Shown here: positions 15,340 to 23,234 of the stretch, in pieces
Layout: each line of letters starts with the position of its first letter
Numbering within the stretch: the stretch's first letter is position 1
Position numbers and translations under genes: made by a program
The notes under the pieces: generated by a model
What the model was told of the DNA's origin: nothing
Database searches by the model: none
What the model saw: the letters and a program-made list of their open reading frames with translations, nothing else
Origin: Bacteroidales bacterium UBA1628
GTDB lineage: Bacteria; Bacteroidota; Bacteroidia; Bacteroidales; UBA932
NCBI GenBank assembly: GCA_002321335.1
Contig: DCMG01000013.1
Coordinates: forward strand, 1 to 48,099
Length of the DNA stretch: 48,099 nucleotides
Direction: 5' to 3'

Positions 15340-16809
15340 ATGAAACTTAGATATTTATTCTCAGCTATTCTTGCTTCAGCCCTTTTTGTTGGTTGCAACG
15401 ATGAGGAGCTTGGAACATTGGACGACATCAAGCTTGATGAGTCCTATCTTTCTATTCCTAATGCCGGTGGTTCAACTGTTTTGACCGTGTCCGCTACGGA
15501 TGCGTGGGAGTTTGTCACCAATGACACATGGCCTGATGTCATCAAGAGGAATAAGGATGGCAGCATCAAGTCCCAGACCCCGTCATGGCTCGCTGCTGAC
15601 AAGATGTCCGGCACTGTGGGAGAGACCAAGGTTACTTTCTCTGCTGCTGCTTTTGAAGGCGGACGCGAGCTCGAGCTTACCATCAAGGTAGGCGACAACT
15701 CTCAGTTCGTAAGGGTTCGTCAGGGCTCCATGACCGCTGTCACCGTGACCTGCGCTGAGGCCAATGTCAGCCCGGAAGGCAAGAACGTAAGGGTGAAAGG
15801 TGTCTGCACATCGATTGCCAACACCACTTATGGCAACTGGTATCTTGAGGATGAGACTGGTTCTGTTTACATCTATGGTACTCTTGATAAGAAAGGTGCT
15901 GAGAAAAACTTCTCAAGCCTCGGCATCGAGCTTGGTGATGTTGTGACTGTAGAAGGTCCTGTCGGCTCTTACAAGGGCAGCCCTCAGCTTGTCAACGTTA
16001 CTGTGTTAAGCATCAAGAAGTCTTTGATAAAGGTTGTCAACACATCTGCCGCCATTGGCAAGAATGGCGGTGACTTCTCTGTGAAGGTTGCTTACAAGGG
16101 TAACGGTGTGTTCCCTACAGTACCGGAGGATTGCGATTGGGTCAAGTATGTCGGGATGGACTACGTGAAGGGCGTTCCAACCAAGATCGAACCTAACCCT
16201 GCAGACACCGCTGTCGCCAAGTTCTCTGTTGCTGCCAATGATGGTGATGCGCGTTCGTGCGACATCAAGTTTGCTTCTTATAAGGGATCGGATTCTTCTG
16301 ATGGCACATGCACTGTTTCCCAGAAGGCTGGCAAGGCTTATCTTGAGGATGCCCTGACGAAGAAGGATAACTCATTTACAATTGAGAATGTCACTCTTCC
16401 AACCGGAAGCACTTATGTGTGGTCATTCGATAGCAGAAATGGAGGTTACATGAAGGCTTCGGCTTATGTCGGCGGCAAGAACCTCGCCGCAGAGGCTCTT
16501 CTGGTTTCTCCTGAGGTTGACCTTACTGATGCGGATGCCGCTGTTCTGACATTCAGCCACGCTTTGAACTACTTGAATTCCGGCAATGTCGATGATCACA
16601 TCTTCCTGCTTGCTAAAAAATCCGGAGCTTCCGAGTGGACACGCATTGAAATCCCTGTCAAGCCTGCCGGAAGCAACTGGACTTTTGTTGAGTCCGGTGA
16701 GATTGATCTCAAGGCCTACATCGGTTCCAAGATGCAGATTGCCTTCAAGTATACGAGCACAACAGCTGTCGCTCCTACTTGGGAGGTCAAGAATGTCTTG
16801 ATCAAGTAA
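15340..16809 (+). CDS. Multi-domain BACON / OB-fold surface lipoprotein
   Basis: Secreted lipoprotein of 489 residues with signal ILASALFVGC (Cys about residue 19). Four parts can be seen: a BACON-like beta domain (about 38-130, YLSIPNAGGSTVLTVSA); an OB-fold-like domain (about 134-228, VRVKGVCTSIANTTYGNWYLE then TVEGPVGSYKGSPQL) of the type that often follows BACON; a second BACON-like domain (about 232-332); and a C-terminal jelly-roll-like choice-of-anchor domain (about 335-489). BACON domains are linked to carbohydrate or mucin binding in Bacteroidota. It pairs with the Oar-like receptor, perhaps in place of a SusD-type partner. Substrate unknown; domain calls are from motif recognition only. 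Confidence 0.8.
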   Translation: MKLRYLFSAILASALFVGCNDEELGTLDDIKLDESYLSIPNAGGSTVLTVSATDAWEFVTNDTWPDVIKRNKDGSIKSQTPSWLAADKMSGTVGETKVTFSAAAFEGGRELELTIKVGDNSQFVRVRQGSMTAVTVTCAEANVSPEGKNVRVKGVCTSIANTTYGNWYLEDETGSVYIYGTLDKKGAEKNFSSLGIELGDVVTVEGPVGSYKGSPQLVNVTVLSIKKSLIKVVNTSAAIGKNGGDFSVKVAYKGNGVFPTVPEDCDWVKYVGMDYVKGVPTKIEPNPADTAVAKFSVAANDGDARSCDIKFASYKGSDSSDGTCTVSQKAGKAYLEDALTKKDNSFTIENVTLPTGSTYVWSFDSRNGGYMKASAYVGGKNLAAEALLVSPEVDLTDADAAVLTFSHALNYLNSGNVDDHIFLLAKKSGASEWTRIEIPVKPAGSNWTFVESGEIDLKAYIGSKMQIAFKYTSTTAVAPTWEVKNVLIK

Positions 16810-16830
16810 TTTTTTGAATATATCCTGAAG

Positions 16831-16865
16831 AAGGGCGACCGCACATCAGCGGCCGCCCTTTTTTC
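16831..16865 (+). terminator. Terminator of the receptor-lipoprotein operon
   Basis: AAGGGCGACCGC pairs with GCGGCCGCCCTT around ACATCA and is followed by six T: a strong Rho-independent terminator 22 bases after the lipoprotein stop. Confidence 0.9.
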
Positions 16866-16982
16866 ACTCCTCAATTTGCTGCCATCATTGTTAGGTTATC
16901 CACCATCTGCTAAGTAAGCATATTATATTCGTCAACTACGGATAGCAAAGACACATTCCCTCCATTCCCAGGTTTCATCGCG

Positions 16983-17706
16983 TTAGAGTTGTCTTAGTAT
17001 CCATTGTCGGTAAAATGGGTCTTCAAGTTCGTAGTGATCTGAATACATCACATACCCGTCTTTTTGCAGCCGTTTCAAAGCACTGTAGATGGTGCTGGTC
17101 CGATACTCTCCGGATTGCAGGTTTTTTTTCGAAGCCAAGCGCTGAAGAATCCATCGGTTTGTTCGCTTGAGCCCCATCCAGATGCGTTCGTAGTCGAGAG
17201 CGTGTGATACGACGATGTTGTCAACCGCAGCCTGAAGGACATCCTCCGTTTTGGGCTGCAATACACCGATCTGCCATACGTTCGCCGCCAATTGTTGTGC
17301 GTAATAAGGATGGCATTCTGTGAAATCCAGGATGCTGTCCGCCAAAGATCCATAGGATTCCGGGAACACAGGTGACAGCCGTTTTGACAGATAGTCGTAG
17401 AAATCACTCCTTGGCAGTTTCCCAAGTCGCATCAACTCTCCGAAATGATAGAACGGAGATTTCTTGTTCTCAAAAATGTCTGTCATCATACTTTCCTGAC
17501 TTCCCAAAAGTATGTAGTTGATGTGCTTTTGTTCCTGCATGATTGATCGCAGTTGTTTGTCCAGATTCGTTGCGATGTCTTTGATTTCCTGAAACTCGTC
17601 CAGTACAACAATCAGCCGATCCTTCTCAGAGTGGGCGCGTTCCAATAGCAACATACGTGAAATACTCCGATTCAACGATAGTTCCAAATTTGAAAGGATT
17701 CTCCAT
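16983..17706 (-). pseudogene. AAA ATPase (archaeal-ATPase-like) with internal deletion
   Basis: Remnant of the widespread Bacteroidota ATP-binding protein that normally begins MENPFKFGTIVE and carries a P-loop near residue 35. That start is present at 17706 (MENPFKFGTIVESEYFT) but its frame ends soon after. A second frame takes over with LLLERAHSEKDRLIVVLDEFQEI (Walker B) and runs through KHINYILLGSQESMMTDIF and the C-terminal winged helix to the stop. About 110 codons that should hold Walker A and the RRFGKSSL motif are missing and the frame is shifted at the join. A shortened 234-residue product could start at TTG 17687 but could not bind ATP. Probably inactive. A promoter is still present. 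Confidence 0.82.
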
Positions 17707-17727
17707 GTTACGACTTTTTTCGTAATA

Positions 17728-17757
17728 CAAAAGTAATGATTATAATCAAGTATTCAA
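17728..17757 (-). promoter_or_regulatory. Promoter of the broken AAA ATPase gene
   Basis: Minus strand TTG (17755-17757), 19 bases, then TACTTTTG (17728-17735). The predicted start near 17723 leaves a leader of about 17 bases before the original ATG at 17706. An intact promoter suggests the deletion is recent. Confidence 0.6.
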
Positions 17758-17771
17758 TAGAGTAATATGGG

Positions 17772-17808
17772 AAAAAGAAAGCCGGACGGCTCGGGGTGAG
17801 TCGTCCGG
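17772..17808 (-). terminator. efp terminator
   Basis: CCGGACG (17782-17788) pairs with CGTCCGG (17802-17808), with CTC/GAG pairing inside. On the minus strand it is followed by a T-rich run (17772-17780). It ends the efp transcript 25 bases past the stop. Confidence 0.85.
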
Positions 17809-17832
17809 TTGGATTTATTGACGGGAGTGAGC

Positions 17833-18399
17833 TTACACTCTCTGGCCGTAGGAACGGTCGGTGGTGTTGACGGTGATCTTGTCGCCCTGGTTGATGAAGA
17901 GCGGAACCATGATCTTGGCGCCGGTCTCAAGGGTGCACTCCTTCAAAGCGCTGGTGGAGGCGGTGTTGCCCTTCACAGCCGGCTCCGTGTAGGTCACCTC
18001 AAGGGTAACGTAGGTAGGGAGCTCGCATGTAAGGCACTTCTCCTCAGGCTCGGTGACGAACATCATCTCGACATGCTGTCCCTCCTTCATGAGGTCGGCG
18101 TTCTCGACAACGTCGTGAGGCAGGTGGATCTGCTCGTAGGTCTCCTCGTGCATGAAGTTGAATCCGTCCTCGTCAGAGTAAAGGAACTGGTAAGGACGTC
18201 TCTCAACGTTGATGACATCGATCTTCATACCCGCTGTGAAAGTGTTCTCAAGGATCCTTCCGTTCTCAAGGTTGCGAAGCTTTGTCTTCACGAATGCCGG
18301 ACCCTTTCCAGGCTTTACATGCTGGAAATAGACTACCTGGCAAGGCTTGCCGTTGTAGCTGATATAAAGGCCGTTCTTAAAATCTGCTGTTGTTGCCAT
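17833..18399 (-). CDS. efp: Elongation factor P
   Basis: Relieves ribosome stalling at consecutive prolines. 188 residues with the three-domain EF-P layout: the KOW-like N-terminal domain has GKPCQVVYFQHVKPGKGPAFVKTKLRN (residues 16-42, the lysine at the PGKG tip being the usual modification or contact point), then two OB-like domains ending INQGDKITVNTTDRSYGQRV. Monocistronic, with a strong promoter and a leader of almost 100 bases. No EpmA/EpmB homologues are in the window, so whether the tip lysine is modified is unknown. Confidence 0.97.
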   Translation of the reverse strand: MATTADFKNGLYISYNGKPCQVVYFQHVKPGKGPAFVKTKLRNLENGRILENTFTAGMKIDVINVERRPYQFLYSDEDGFNFMHEETYEQIHLPHDVVENADLMKEGQHVEMMFVTEPEEKCLTCELPTYVTLEVTYTEPAVKGNTASTSALKECTLETGAKIMVPLFINQGDKITVNTTDRSYGQRV

Positions 18400-18426
18400 A
18401 AAAATATGTAATGAATTTGTTATCTG

Positions 18427-18492
18427 TTAAAACCTTGCCTCAACTAAGGAAATCCTCGGGGATTGGATTTCAAAAGATTGATGCGCAATCAT
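18427..18492 (-). CDS. Possible short ORF in the efp leader
   Basis: A 21-codon ATG frame begins four bases from the predicted efp transcript start and ends 27 bases before the efp ATG. The product (MIAHQSFEIQSPRIS...) resembles nothing known. It may be chance. It is noted because it is placed like a leader peptide on a nearly leaderless 5' end. Confidence 0.2.
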   Translation of the reverse strand: MIAHQSFEIQSPRISLVEARF

Positions 18493-18500
18493 TTCGACCG

Positions 18501-18532
18501 CAAAGTTAACTATTTGTGAATATTCCTGCAAA
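18501..18532 (-). promoter_or_regulatory. efp promoter (-33 TTTG, -7 TAACTTTG)
   Basis: On the minus strand TTTG (18529-18532), 20 bases, TAACTTTG (18501-18508): a textbook Bacteroidota primary-sigma promoter. Start of transcription near 18496. Confidence 0.85.
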
Positions 18533-18583
18533 AAATTCTTTCAGCAGCCAGCCATTGTCGGTGAATATTTGTCCGGACCGTCC

Positions 18584-18608
18584 GGTCGCTTCGACAGGCT
18601 CAGCGACC
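18584..18608. repeat. Palindromic repeat, TCGACAGGCTC-core family, copy 2
   Basis: GGTCGCT (18584-18590) and AGCGACC (18602-18608) are perfect complements around the core TCGACAGGCTC. It lies just past the ispH stop, the best-formed member of the family in the window, and may double as an mRNA 3' hairpin. Confidence 0.8.
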
Positions 18609-18614
18609 GGTGAC

Positions 18615-19640
18615 TCAGAGCCTTATAATAGATTCCGCCACCTGCTCCAAAAGCCATCCCGGAGTGGATGTCGCGCCGCAGACTCCGACTTTGTCACTGT
18701 CTGAAAACCAACCGAGCTCCAGTTCTGAAGGCTCTGAAATATGATAGGTGCGCGGATTCCTGGACCTGCAAAGGTCGAAAAGCACTTTCCCGTTGGAACT
18801 GGAGGCTCCGGACACAAAGACAATGACATCGTGCCGAAGAGCGAATTCAGCCAGCTCCTCATGTCGTGACGCCACCTGCGAACAGATTGTGTTATGAACT
18901 GTAAGACTGGCCTGGCCATATACCACTTTTCCATCGAAAGCCTCAGTTCTTTGCGGTCGCTGAGCTTGTCGAAGCGCCTGCCCAGATGGTTCGACAGGGC
19001 TCACCAACCGTGGTTCGGCAGGCTCACCGTCCGAGCTGTTGAAATGCCGGAGCGCCTCCGAAAGCACCCCGCAGATCTCGGAATATTCCACCGGACTCTT
19101 GGTGGTCTGTGAGAAAATCTCCAACGGCCGGTCTGTCTTGATGGAGCCGCTTTCAAGAGCGGACAGCAGCATCGGCATATTCTCGATCACGACAGCGTCG
19201 CCATCTACTTGTCCCAACAGCCCCAGCACCTCGGCGTGACCGATCTTTCCGAATATGATGATCTGCCCTCCGGCCTGCTTGATCTGCTCATAGGCCTCCC
19301 GGATGCTTTTTTGAAGCTTCAAAACCACCGGACAGGTGCAATCGATGACCGTAAGGCCAAACCTCTTGGCCAATGAATATGTCTGCGGCGGCTCACCGTG
19401 CGCCCTGATCAGTAATGTCTTCGATGTTGGCTCGGGAATATTCATGAGTCCTTCCTTGTCGATTGTGACGAGTCCTTTTTCTCCTAGCCTCCGGAGCTCC
19501 GCCTCATTGTGGACAATGTCGCCAAGAGAGTACAGCCTGCGTCCGGGAAACTCCTCAAGGAATTGCTCGGCCCGGCTGATCGCCCGGATGACTCCGCCAC
19601 AGAAGCCGGAATGCTTCTCAATCTCGACCTGAAGGTTCAT
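18615..19640 (-). CDS. ispH: 4-hydroxy-3-methylbut-2-enyl diphosphate reductase, with repeat-derived insert
   Basis: Last step of the MEP isoprenoid pathway, a [4Fe-4S] enzyme. Start set at ATG 19640 (MNLQVEIEKHSGFCGG), four bases after cmk; a longer frame overlaps cmk. The three cluster cysteines are in GFCGGV, DCTCPVV and NTICSQV; the HAEVLG histidine and the SSSNGKVLFD loop are present. At about 341 residues it is some 45-50 longer than typical Bacteroidota IspH. The surplus lies near residues 200-235 (SSDGEPAEPRLVSPVE..), and residues about 203-229 are encoded by three copies of the palindromic repeat at 18955-19032, read in frame with no stop. All active-site residues flank the insert, so the enzyme may still work. 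Confidence 0.95.
   Translation of the reverse strand: MNLQVEIEKHSGFCGGVIRAISRAEQFLEEFPGRRLYSLGDIVHNEAELRRLGEKGLVTIDKEGLMNIPEPTSKTLLIRAHGEPPQTYSLAKRFGLTVIDCTCPVVLKLQKSIREAYEQIKQAGGQIIIFGKIGHAEVLGLLGQVDGDAVVIENMPMLLSALESGSIKTDRPLEIFSQTTKSPVEYSEICGVLSEALRHFNSSDGEPAEPRLVSPVEPSGQALRQAQRPQRTEAFDGKVVYGQASLTVHNTICSQVASRHEELAEFALRHDVIVFVSGASSSNGKVLFDLCRSRNPRTYHISEPSELELGWFSDSDKVGVCGATSTPGWLLEQVAESIIRL
18955..19032. repeat. Three palindromic repeat copies inside ispH
   Basis: Copy A: GGTCGCT, GAGCTTGTCGA, AGCGCC (18955-18978). Copy B: TGGT, TCGACAGGGCTC, ACCA (18987-19006). Copy C: TGGT, TCGGCAGGCTC, ACC (19011-19028). All share the core of the copies at 10212 and 18584, in both orientations, and sit within the ispH reading frame. 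Confidence 0.8.
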
Positions 19641-19644
19641 GGCT

Positions 19645-20331
19645 CTATTCAAGGATTCCGAAACGGCCTTGTGCCAACCCTTGGAACCAGACAAGTTCCT
19701 CGTGCAGGTTCATGTCGGAGTTGTCCAGAACGAAAGCGTCAGCGGCCCTGGAAAGTGGAGAGACCTCACGGTGGGAGTCTATGTAGTCCCTTTCCCGAAG
19801 ATTCTTCATCACGTCTTCCAGTTTCGGGTCCTGCCCCTTGGCCCTCATCTCGTCAAAGCGCCTCGTCGCCCTGACCTCATCGCTGGCAGTCATGAATATC
19901 TTCACCTCGGCCTCCGGGAACACGGTCGTGCCTATGTCCCTGCCGTCCATCACGACTTTTTTCCGACGCCCGAAAGCATGGAGACGCTCGTCGACATATT
20001 CCCTGACAAACGGAATCGCCGAAATCGGGCTGACATGGCCGGAAACCTCCAGCGTGCGGATCTCTTTCTCTATGCTCCTGTCTCCGATGAACGTGCCCTC
20101 CGCCTTGAAATCGAGAGCCAGTTCCGGTAACGCCGCCTTGAGGCCTGCTTCGTCAATGGCTCCGTCTTCACCGATAAGGCCTTTCTCTATGGCGAACAGG
20201 GTCACCCCCCGATAAAGGGCTCCGGAGTCAAGATAAAGGAATCCGTAATGTTCCGCTATCAGTTTGGCAAGTGTGCTCTTGCCTGTAGATGAATAGCCGT
20301 CGATGGCTATGATGATGTCAGGTAGTTTCAT
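19645..20331 (-). CDS. cmk: Cytidylate kinase
   Basis: Phosphorylates CMP and dCMP for nucleic acid synthesis. 228 residues, with the P-loop GYSSTGKSTLAK (residues 12-23), LYLDSGALYRGVT near 33, the VVMDGRDIGTTVFPEAEVKIFMTAS stretch near 124-148, and RDYIDSHREVSPL. It is the first gene of the cmk-ispH pair. The -7 box lies directly before the ATG, so its mRNA may be leaderless. Confidence 0.96.
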   Translation of the reverse strand: MKLPDIIIAIDGYSSTGKSTLAKLIAEHYGFLYLDSGALYRGVTLFAIEKGLIGEDGAIDEAGLKAALPELALDFKAEGTFIGDRSIEKEIRTLEVSGHVSPISAIPFVREYVDERLHAFGRRKKVVMDGRDIGTTVFPEAEVKIFMTASDEVRATRRFDEMRAKGQDPKLEDVMKNLRERDYIDSHREVSPLSRAADAFVLDNSDMNLHEELVWFQGLAQGRFGILE

Positions 20332-20335
20332 ACGG

Positions 20336-20343
20336 CAAAATTA
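20336..20343 (-). promoter_or_regulatory. cmk -7 box (TAATTTTG) next to the start codon
   Basis: Matches TAnnTTTG with its last base five bases before the cmk ATG. Transcription would begin at or within a base or two of the start codon, giving a leaderless mRNA. No clear -33 element. Confidence 0.55.
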
Positions 20344-20517
20344 TCAAATTTTATGTAAAATTCCTTTTCATTTCCCAAAGAAAGAATTTTGTCCGATATT
20401 TGTATTACGGATTGTCTTGTGCAATCTATGAATTGTGACCTGGAATTCTTCTGAAACCGAAATGATTTTACGAAGAAAAATAGTTCACATGATGAAGAAG
20501 GATAAAGACGTATTTCT

Positions 20518-21675
20518 ATGAAGATATTGATTGTAGATGACGAGAGGGCCATCAGAAACTCTCTGAAGGAGATCTTGAGTGACGAGGGCTATGATGTGGA
20601 TGTCGCCGAGGACGGAACAACAGCCTTGGCGATGGTCGATAAGGAAAAGTACAATGTGATTTTCTGCGACATCAAGATGCCGGGAATGGATGGCACGGAG
20701 GTCTTGGAAAAGATGGTCGCTGAGGGCATTGATTCGGCGATTGTTATGATTTCCGGCCACGGGGACATCGAGACAGCTGTGGAGTGCATCAAGAAGGGCG
20801 CCTTCGATTTCATCCAGAAGCCGTTGGATCTTAACAGGATTCTTATCACCATCAAGAACGCCTCCGAGAAGGCGACCATCATTTCCGAGAACAAGAGTCT
20901 TAAAAAGAAAGTTTACGGACAACGGATGATAGGGGAGTCGGAGCCGATTCAGCACGTGCGCGACATCATCTCGAAAGTCGCTCCGACGGATGCCCGTGTG
21001 CTGATTGTCGGTCCTAACGGATCCGGTAAGGAACTTGTGGCCAGAAGCCTTCACGAACAGAGCGCCCGCAGCGCTATGCCTTACATCGAGGTGAACTGCG
21101 CGGCCATCCCTTCGGAACTGATAGAGAGCGAGTTGTTCGGACATGAGAAAGGGGCGTTCACCTCGGCCATCAAGCAGCACAAAGGCAAGTTCGAGCAGGC
21201 TGACGGCGGAACCCTCTTTCTGGATGAGATCGGGGACATGAGCCTTGCCGCCCAGGCAAAGGTCCTGCGTGTCCTTCAGGAGAAGAAACTTTCAAGGGTC
21301 GGCAGTGACAAGGACATAGTCGTGGACGTGAGGGTTGTCGCGGCCACCAACAAGAACCTTCAGGACGAGATTGCCAAAGGCAATTTCAGGGAAGACCTTT
21401 ACCACCGTCTCAGCGTGATCGTGATCAAGGTTCCATCCTTGGATGAGAGAAAGTCAGACATTCCTCTGCTTACGGAATATTTTGTCAATCAGATCAGTAC
21501 TGAATCCGGTATGCCTGTAAAAACATTTTCTCCCGAGGCAATCAAGTTGCTTCAGGAGAAATCATGGACCGGAAACATCAGAGAGCTCCGCAATGTCGTC
21601 GAGCGTCTGATGATCCTTGGAGGCAATCCTGTCAGCGGGCAGGATGTAAAAGATTACGTGAGTCCGATTCAGTAG
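20518..21675 (+). CDS. NtrC-type response regulator without DNA-binding domain
   Basis: Response regulator with a receiver domain (residues 1-120, phospho-acceptor Asp in FCDIKMPG about residue 51, Lys in FIQKPLD) and a sigma-54 AAA+ domain (about 135-370: Walker A GPNGSGKE about 163-170, Walker B GGTLFLDEIGDM, arginine-finger region NFREDLYHRLS). The sigma-54 contact loop reads GAFTSA instead of GAFTGA (about residue 211). At 385 residues it ends right after the AAA+ lid and lacks the Fis-type helix-turn-helix. No histidine kinase is nearby. Similar HTH-less regulators are, as I recall, conserved in Bacteroidales; the target is unknown. Its last 44 bases overlap the convergent ctp gene. Confidence 0.92.
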   Translation: MKILIVDDERAIRNSLKEILSDEGYDVDVAEDGTTALAMVDKEKYNVIFCDIKMPGMDGTEVLEKMVAEGIDSAIVMISGHGDIETAVECIKKGAFDFIQKPLDLNRILITIKNASEKATIISENKSLKKKVYGQRMIGESEPIQHVRDIISKVAPTDARVLIVGPNGSGKELVARSLHEQSARSAMPYIEVNCAAIPSELIESELFGHEKGAFTSAIKQHKGKFEQADGGTLFLDEIGDMSLAAQAKVLRVLQEKKLSRVGSDKDIVVDVRVVAATNKNLQDEIAKGNFREDLYHRLSVIVIKVPSLDERKSDIPLLTEYFVNQISTESGMPVKTFSPEAIKLLQEKSWTGNIRELRNVVERLMILGGNPVSGQDVKDYVSPIQ

Positions 21676-23233
21676 CTTTCTTCAGCGTAGGATCCACGTT
21701 GAGGTACATCTTGTAGAAGGCGTTCTCACCGAGTTTAGAATACCGTCCGACGAGGGCGCGGAGTTGTGGGAGGAGATATTCAGAAGTCTCTTCCCATTCT
21801 TTTTGCGTGCAGGTGATGCCGTCCTTCGAGGAAGCATATTCACGGAAAGCGGACGGGATGTTCATTTTGTCAAGGAATATTCCGAGTTCGGCATCGTTGT
21901 CAATTTCCGAGAGACGGCTCTTGTACTTGTCGAACATCGCCGAGGCGAACCTCATCTGTGTCGCTTTCTTGTTGCAGGCGATGAAGAATTTGGAGGCTCT
22001 TGTGGTGTCCACAGGCACGAACACGTCAGGGATGATTCCGCCTCCACCATAGACTGTTCTGCCGGCGACTGTCTTGTAGGCTGCGGTGGAGTCTACCTTG
22101 ATGCTGTCAGCATCATACATCTCACCGTCTGCGTAGCGCTTGTAGATGTCGTACTGGTAGTCTTCTGAATATGGTTTCTGGATGCACCGTCCGGAAGGCG
22201 TGTAGAACCTTGCGACCGTCAGACGCACTCCTGAACCGTCGCTGAAATAGACCGGCTCCTGCACGAGACCCTTGCCGAATGAGCGCCTTCCGATGATGAG
22301 GCCTCTGTCGTTATCCTGGATGGCTCCCGCGAATATCTCGCTGGACGATGCCGTGGACTCGTTGATCAGTACGGTCAGATCAACGTCCTGAAGGATTCCC
22401 TTGCCGTCAGCCTTGTAGTCGTCCTTCTTGCGGTGGAGACCCTGCATATAGACGATCTCGTCACCTTTCTTGAGGAACATGTCGCTGAGCAGCAACGCCT
22501 GGTCGAAATAGCCTCCGGTGTTGTCACGCAGGTCGAAGATCAGTTTCTTCATGCCTTTCCCGAGCAGATCAATACTGGCTTGTGAGAATTCTGAATATGT
22601 CGTCCTGGAGAATTTGGAGAGCTTGATGTAGCCTGTCGTGTCGTTGATCATAAACGAAGCGTCCACGCAGTGCATCGGAATCTTGCCTCTGGTGATTTCA
22701 AACGGAATTGTCTCGCTGCCTCTGCCAACCGTGACGGTGACCTTGGTTCCAGCGGGGCCTTTCATCCTGCGTACCATGCTGTCCTGCGGGAATTTCACTC
22801 CGGCGATGTCCTTGTCACCTACTTTCAGGATCCGGTCTCCTTTCTGAAGCCCTACTTTCTCGGATGGCCCTCCCGGTATGACTTCCAGCACAATCGCTGT
22901 GTCATTCGGAACATTAAACTGAATGCCGATTCCATCGAAATTGCCGGCGAGATCCGTCTCCGCCTCGGTCAGTTCGACCGGTGGCATATAGACTGAATGT
23001 GGATCCAGCTCCGCCAATGCCGCGGTGATCGCGGCGTCGGTCACTTTACCGACATTGATCGTGTCGACATAGTTCTTGTCGATCTGGTCGAGGATAAGAT
23101 TCAGTTTGCGCCAATCCTGATACTGAACGCGCAGCATATTTTTTTTTTGCGTGTAGGCATTGTAGGCCATCACCATAAGCGCACCCACGATTATTCCCAG
23201 CACAGCGATCCAGACGGAAGATATTCGTTTCAT
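21632..23233 (-). CDS. C-terminal processing peptidase (S41)
   Basis: Membrane-anchored serine protease of the CtpA/Prc family, 533 residues: N-terminal signal anchor (VWIAVLGIIVGALMVMAYNA), PDZ domain about 85-175 (GIGIQFNV, GLQKGDRILKVGD), then the S41 catalytic core with the serine in NESTASSSEIFAGA and the lysine in GRRSFGKGLVQ. Acts in the periplasm, trimming or degrading proteins from their C-terminus. Last gene of the seven-gene set starting at asnS, one base after the deaminase. Its 3' end overlaps the response regulator gene. Confidence 0.95.
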   Translation of the reverse strand: MKRISSVWIAVLGIIVGALMVMAYNAYTQKKNMLRVQYQDWRKLNLILDQIDKNYVDTINVGKVTDAAITAALAELDPHSVYMPPVELTEAETDLAGNFDGIGIQFNVPNDTAIVLEVIPGGPSEKVGLQKGDRILKVGDKDIAGVKFPQDSMVRRMKGPAGTKVTVTVGRGSETIPFEITRGKIPMHCVDASFMINDTTGYIKLSKFSRTTYSEFSQASIDLLGKGMKKLIFDLRDNTGGYFDQALLLSDMFLKKGDEIVYMQGLHRKKDDYKADGKGILQDVDLTVLINESTASSSEIFAGAIQDNDRGLIIGRRSFGKGLVQEPVYFSDGSGVRLTVARFYTPSGRCIQKPYSEDYQYDIYKRYADGEMYDADSIKVDSTAAYKTVAGRTVYGGGGIIPDVFVPVDTTRASKFFIACNKKATQMRFASAMFDKYKSRLSEIDNDAELGIFLDKMNIPSAFREYASSKDGITCTQKEWEETSEYLLPQLRALVGRYSKLGENAFYKMYLNVDPTLKKATESDSRNLLHPAR

Positions 23234-23234
23234 C

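Noticed and set aside
17809..18411. 200-codon open frame on the plus strand
   Set aside because: Exact antisense of efp; its openness follows from efp codon use.
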